Assembly: GCF_000143765.1 (NCBI RefSeq)
Contig: NZ_GL379770.1
Location: 1,762,903 to 1,826,902 of the forward strand
Direction of reading: 5' to 3'
Origin: Sphingobacterium spiritivorum ATCC 33861
Lineage (GTDB): Bacteria; Bacteroidota; Bacteroidia; Sphingobacteriales; Sphingobacteriaceae
Length of the DNA stretch: 64,000 bases
The notes under the pieces are model-generated. The model searched no databases and was not told the DNA's origin. It saw only the letters and a program-made list of their open reading frames with translations. Shown piece after piece: positions 61,248-64,000 of this stretch. Position numbers and translations under genes: made by a program. The first letter of the stretch is position 1. Each line of letters opens with the position of its first letter.

Positions 61248-61547
61248 TTAGTTTTTATAGGCTGCTGCCAATCCGCTGATATAATAAAGAAATCCGGCGA
61301 ACAGGCTGAGTAATACAACGACAAGGATTAAGAAAATAACTGCTGCTGACTTAAACCGCAATCTGTAATAGACTACAAAGCTAAACTGCAGTACAGCAAT
61401 TACGACTAAATAAATAACGGGTATAAAAAACTGATCATTTTCCGAAGGTAAAATAAGCCCTAAATAGATTAAGACTAGTATATACAGAAGGGCTAAGAGC
61501 TTTGCACTCAGAGATCTTGATGTATTTATTTCTTCAGTAGATTGCAT
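61248..61547 (-). CDS. Small multi-spanning membrane protein of unknown function
   Basis: The 99-residue protein has three predicted membrane helices (LLALLYILVLIYLGLILP, FFIPVIYLVVIAVLQFSFVV, AAVIFLILVVVLLSLFAGFL). No family is recognised. It is the first gene of the envelope operon; a -7 element (TATTTTTG on the minus strand, 61664-61657) lies 110 bases upstream. Confidence 0.68.
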   Translation of the reverse strand: MQSTEEINTSRSLSAKLLALLYILVLIYLGLILPSENDQFFIPVIYLVVIAVLQFSFVVYYRLRFKSAAVIFLILVVVLLSLFAGFLYYISGLAAAYKN

Positions 61548-61656
61548 GTTTTTGTTAATTTAAATATTTCTGTATTAACATTTCACTTTTCTTTTATTAC
61601 AACTTATCTCTGAACACGGCTATTTACCTGGCAGATGATAAGGTATCAGATAACAA

Positions 61657-61664
61657 CAAAAATA
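61657..61664 (-). promoter_or_regulatory. -7 promoter element (TATTTTTG on minus strand) for the envelope operon
   Basis: CAAAAATA is an exact TAnnTTTG match on the minus strand. Confidence 0.4.
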
Positions 61665-61884
61665 ATCATGTTGTTTTTAATACGAAGTGTAAATCCACAT
61701 TTGCAGACCCTCAATCCAGATTTGTATCTATCCGGCCATTATTTGCTTACGGGTATTACTTGTAGCAACATTGTATAAAGCATGGACCCGGGCAAATGTA
61801 TACGGATTACCGATAAATTATGGCGAATTACAGATCTTCATAAACGAATTTGAATCCGGGCTGGTTATCAGACATTCTTTTATT

Positions 61885-61892
61885 TAGTTTTG
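61885..61892 (+). promoter_or_regulatory. -7 promoter element (TAGTTTTG) for the exported EF-hand-like protein
   Basis: TAGTTTTG matches TAnnTTTG and is 20 bases from the ATG. I see no -33 TTTG at the usual spacing. Confidence 0.45.
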
Positions 61893-61911
61893 GCTCACAA
61901 AGGTTAAAGAC

Positions 61912-62988
61912 ATGAAGTCAATAGTTATCCGTTTAATATTCGCTTTTATATTGTTTAGCACGACTTGCGCCAATGCCCACACATTAGATTCGGTCATATT
62001 GAAACAAATCGGAGATCAGCTTGTCCAGCTCAAATTGCAGCAGGCAGAAGGCATGACGACAGCCGGAGATAACTGTGTCAGGGATGAAGACGGAAATTTT
62101 CTCTCCTGTTATTCTGCCGAATCTTCTCCCCTTTGGGTGGATGATTTTAATCAGGATGGATTTCCGGATGCTGTTTTCCAGTTTATGGATGAGGGTCTTG
62201 GCGGAGGTGGCAATGCCTATGGATATAATTATCTACTTGTATTATTGGATAAAGAGCATCATATCCTCAACCAGTATTCTATATTCGGAGGTGGTAAATT
62301 TTCATATGGTCATCTGACCATTGATCGTGTAGAAAAGGGAAAAATATATACCACATACAATGAAAATCCCATGTCACGGTCTGCTTACGATGAAGATGAT
62401 ATAGAATTAAAACAGGTGAACCTCATATTCTCCTTTCAGGATAATAAAGTTGTTGAAGAGCATTATCAGCGTTGTCCTATGGCAGATGTGAAAAAGCAAA
62501 TATTCATACCTAATGATCGTCAGCTGATAAAGCCTACATTACAACCAGACGATCAGTTCAATGAAGAATATACAGAAGTGATTACTTTAACAGACAGCAC
62601 ACAATATATAGCTTCACTTAGCGGATGCGAAGATCTTGAACTTTACTTTAGCCGTACCATACCTTTCAGGATGGAATTAGAATCGAACAGGTCGGCTATA
62701 AAACAAGAGTTACTGCTTAATATTCTGTATCTGCGTGAAAATACTTTTTTCAAAACAGTACTAACCCATACCTATTCTCAATTGACGAATATGGATAAAG
62801 AATTGATTGAGACCGATGAACATGGCGGAACGTCAATTAAACTCGTGCTGCCTGATAAGTGGGTCGCTTATCTTTTTGTATCCGGGAATGAAGAGCAGGG
62901 CAGTTTTATTACTATTCGTTATGAAAGATCAAAACTGGAGGAAGCTATGGATTTTTGGGAAAGTATGGAAAGTAAGGAATTGCTGTAA
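61912..62988 (+). CDS. Exported protein with EF-hand-like loop, unknown function
   Basis: The 358-residue protein has a signal peptide (LIFAFILFSTTCANAH). Near residue 80 a calcium-loop-like element DDFNQDGFPDAVF precedes a glycine-rich segment (EGLGGGGNAYGYNYLLVLLD). This pattern resembles FG-GAP/VCBS or dockerin-type calcium sites. The remaining 240 residues are unassigned and mostly beta, with a helical C-terminal tail (KLEEAMDFWESMESKELL). It is divergent from the envelope operon and may belong to the same function. Confidence 0.68.
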   Translation: MKSIVIRLIFAFILFSTTCANAHTLDSVILKQIGDQLVQLKLQQAEGMTTAGDNCVRDEDGNFLSCYSAESSPLWVDDFNQDGFPDAVFQFMDEGLGGGGNAYGYNYLLVLLDKEHHILNQYSIFGGGKFSYGHLTIDRVEKGKIYTTYNENPMSRSAYDEDDIELKQVNLIFSFQDNKVVEEHYQRCPMADVKKQIFIPNDRQLIKPTLQPDDQFNEEYTEVITLTDSTQYIASLSGCEDLELYFSRTIPFRMELESNRSAIKQELLLNILYLRENTFFKTVLTHTYSQLTNMDKELIETDEHGGTSIKLVLPDKWVAYLFVSGNEEQGSFITIRYERSKLEEAMDFWESMESKELL

Positions 62989-63106
62989 GTAAGTGGACTG
63001 GTCAGTGTGCTTTTTAATCCCCTTCTGATTTGACTCAAATGGCCGGTGATTTTTTTAAATGATAACAGGAAATGTTACCTTCGCATCCTAAGTCGGGTAT
63101 ACGTAT

Positions 63107-63628
63107 ATGAAAAATATAATAGCCATAGTTGGAAGTGCTGCTGCAGCATCATCAAGCCACAAGATTGTCGGATTCTTAAAAACACTATTGGACGATGAAA
63201 TCCGGCTTTTGGTTTTTGACCGGCTCAAGGAACTTCCGCATTTTGACCCGACAGAGAGTACAGAGCGTCCACCTATTGAGATCATTGCGCTACGACAGAT
63301 TATACAGGATGCTGATGCAGTATTGATCTGCTCACCGGAGTATATTTTCAGTATCCCGAGCGGACTAAAAAATCTTCTGGAATGGACTGTTGCTACCACC
63401 ATATGGATGGATAAACCGGTCGCTATTATCACGGCTTCCACAGATGGAGAACATACGCATAAGCAACTTCAGTTGTTATTACGCACATTAGGCGCTTCTG
63501 TAGAGGCAAATACCTGTCTTCATATACCGGCTGTCAAGAGTAAAATAAATCAGGAAGGTCAGATTACGGATCCGGATACACAAGCTGCCCTTACCTGCCT
63601 GGCAACAGCTTTACAGGAAACGCTTTAG
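63107..63628 (+). CDS. NADPH-dependent FMN reductase
   Basis: The 173-residue flavodoxin-like protein has ICSPEYIFSIPSGLKNLLEW and DKPVAIITASTDGEH (FMN-binding loops). Such reductases supply reduced flavin or reduce quinones, azo dyes or chromate. A -7-like TACCTTCG lies at 63076-63083. The length is typical. It is monocistronic. Confidence 0.9.
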   Translation: MKNIIAIVGSAAAASSSHKIVGFLKTLLDDEIRLLVFDRLKELPHFDPTESTERPPIEIIALRQIIQDADAVLICSPEYIFSIPSGLKNLLEWTVATTIWMDKPVAIITASTDGEHTHKQLQLLLRTLGASVEANTCLHIPAVKSKINQEGQITDPDTQAALTCLATALQETL

Positions 63629-63958
63629 TCGCTCCCTCTTTTCCTTTATAAAGCTTACAGTGCTCTTTATAAAGAAGAACGCTGAGCGAAAATTAATAAC
63701 CTTATAGTTGTGAATCAAATTTTTACTTTTAATTCTGTTGTCCTCATATACAGACGAACTTCATATTTTCTCTACTAAGCTGTATATCTGACAGATATAG
63801 CTATCATGACAATAAAAAAAATAGAACAATCGATTGCGTAAATTAAAAAAATGAATATAAAAGAATTTAGAGCAGATTCAGTTGTTGGTATTTTTTCTTT
63901 GTAGGAATAAAGGCACAGTTTTGGCTTTCAGATTAGTCTAACTCAATTCTATCAGATT
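63629..63958. other. 330-base intergenic region with CTTTATAAAG repeats
   Basis: Two copies of the palindrome CTTTATAAAG (63644-63653 and 63665-63674) can pair into a 10-bp stem, perhaps terminating the FMN reductase gene. A 17-codon frame at 63851 (MNIKEFRADSVVGIFSL) has nothing to support it. The rest appears to be a promoter region for the gene at the right edge. Confidence 0.45.
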
Positions 63959-64000
63959 ATGAAAAACAGAACTACCCCGGTCCTTCTGGTCATGAGTGGA
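63959..64000 (+). CDS. Start of an unidentified gene at the right edge
   Basis: An ATG at 63959 opens MKNRTTPVLLVMSG and the frame runs off the window. The 14 visible residues are too few to assign a family. A basic start followed by a hydrophobic stretch would fit a signal peptide or the first helix of a transporter. Confidence 0.45.
   Translation, partial: MKNRTTPVLLVMSG

Larger units (their letters stand above)
61548..61911. other. 364-base divergent control region of the envelope gene cluster
   Basis: It contains a candidate minus-strand promoter at 61657-61664 and a plus-strand -7 element TAGTTTTG at 61885-61892, 20 bases before the plus-strand gene. No gene or repeat was found in the rest. 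Confidence 0.45.

Noticed and set aside
63851..63905. 17-codon frame MNIKEFRADSVVGIFSL
   Set aside because: Too short and without ribosome-binding context or conserved features.
1..64000. tRNA, rRNA, CRISPR arrays, insertion sequences, prophage or integrase genes
   Set aside because: I looked on both strands and saw no regularly spaced repeats, no transposase or integrase motifs and no tRNA-like sequence. Absence by eye is not proof.

Overview
The window reads as chromosomal DNA of a Bacteroidetes bacterium, most likely Sphingobacteriaceae (Sphingobacterium or a close relative). The reasons are the AT-rich intergenic DNA, -7 promoter elements of the TAnnTTTG type, many short-tailed lipoproteins, LytTR regulator/LytS-type kinase pairs, fimbrillins, DUF5689 and DUF6660 proteins, TonB-linked receptors, and GH92, GH43 and GH2 enzymes. 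Genus assignment is inference. I found no rRNA, tRNA, CRISPR array, insertion sequence or phage.

1-6.2 kb is mostly housekeeping: the end of a flavodoxin-fold reductase, an acyltransferase, YbaK, a class I aldolase, a DUF4397-like lipoprotein and an ABC-F ATPase with a long leader. 6.2-12.8 kb is a four-gene minus-strand operon of the kind best known from Planctomycetes: a PSCyt1/DUF1549/DUF1553 protein, a DUF1501 protein, an exported TIM-barrel protein and a DUF2231-cytochrome-LRR protein. 13.0-19.8 kb holds a catabolic operon (RraA-like, GH2, enolase-superfamily dehydratase, SDR) divergent from an AraC regulator. 19.9-25.7 kb is a glycoprotein-degradation module (M60 peptidase, GH92 and a second glycosidase) whose two divergent promoters share the same 12-bp palindrome.

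25.8-31.6 kb carries small genes, a LytTR two-component system and a DUF6268 porin-like protein with a candidate LytTR site. 31.6-35.5 kb is a zinc/cadmium-efflux island (P1B-ATPase, Fur-family regulator, ICMT-type methyltransferase, DUF6660 protein) with two near-identical 7-1-7 palindromes. Then come GH43, a frameshifted double aspartyl protease, and an arginine catabolic pair (arginase, ornithine aminotransferase) divergent from an Lrp regulator. Next are a second LytTR system beside a TonB-receptor-like beta-barrel, a metallophosphoesterase and a methyltransferase.

48.3-57.8 kb is one six-gene minus-strand operon that looks like a surface nucleic-acid scavenging locus: a fimbrillin-nuclease fusion, a fimbrillin with a beta-sandwich tail, a TonB receptor, a DUF5689 lipoprotein, an exported endonuclease/exonuclease/phosphatase and a clostripain-like peptidase. 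58.1-63.0 kb encodes an uncharacterised envelope gene set around a PQQ-propeller lipoprotein. The window ends with an FMN reductase and the first codons of another gene.

The best candidates for something undescribed are the nuclease-fimbrillin operon with its shuffled domains, the paired operators at the GH92 locus, the Zur-like boxes at an exporter, and the envelope operon at 58-61.5 kb.
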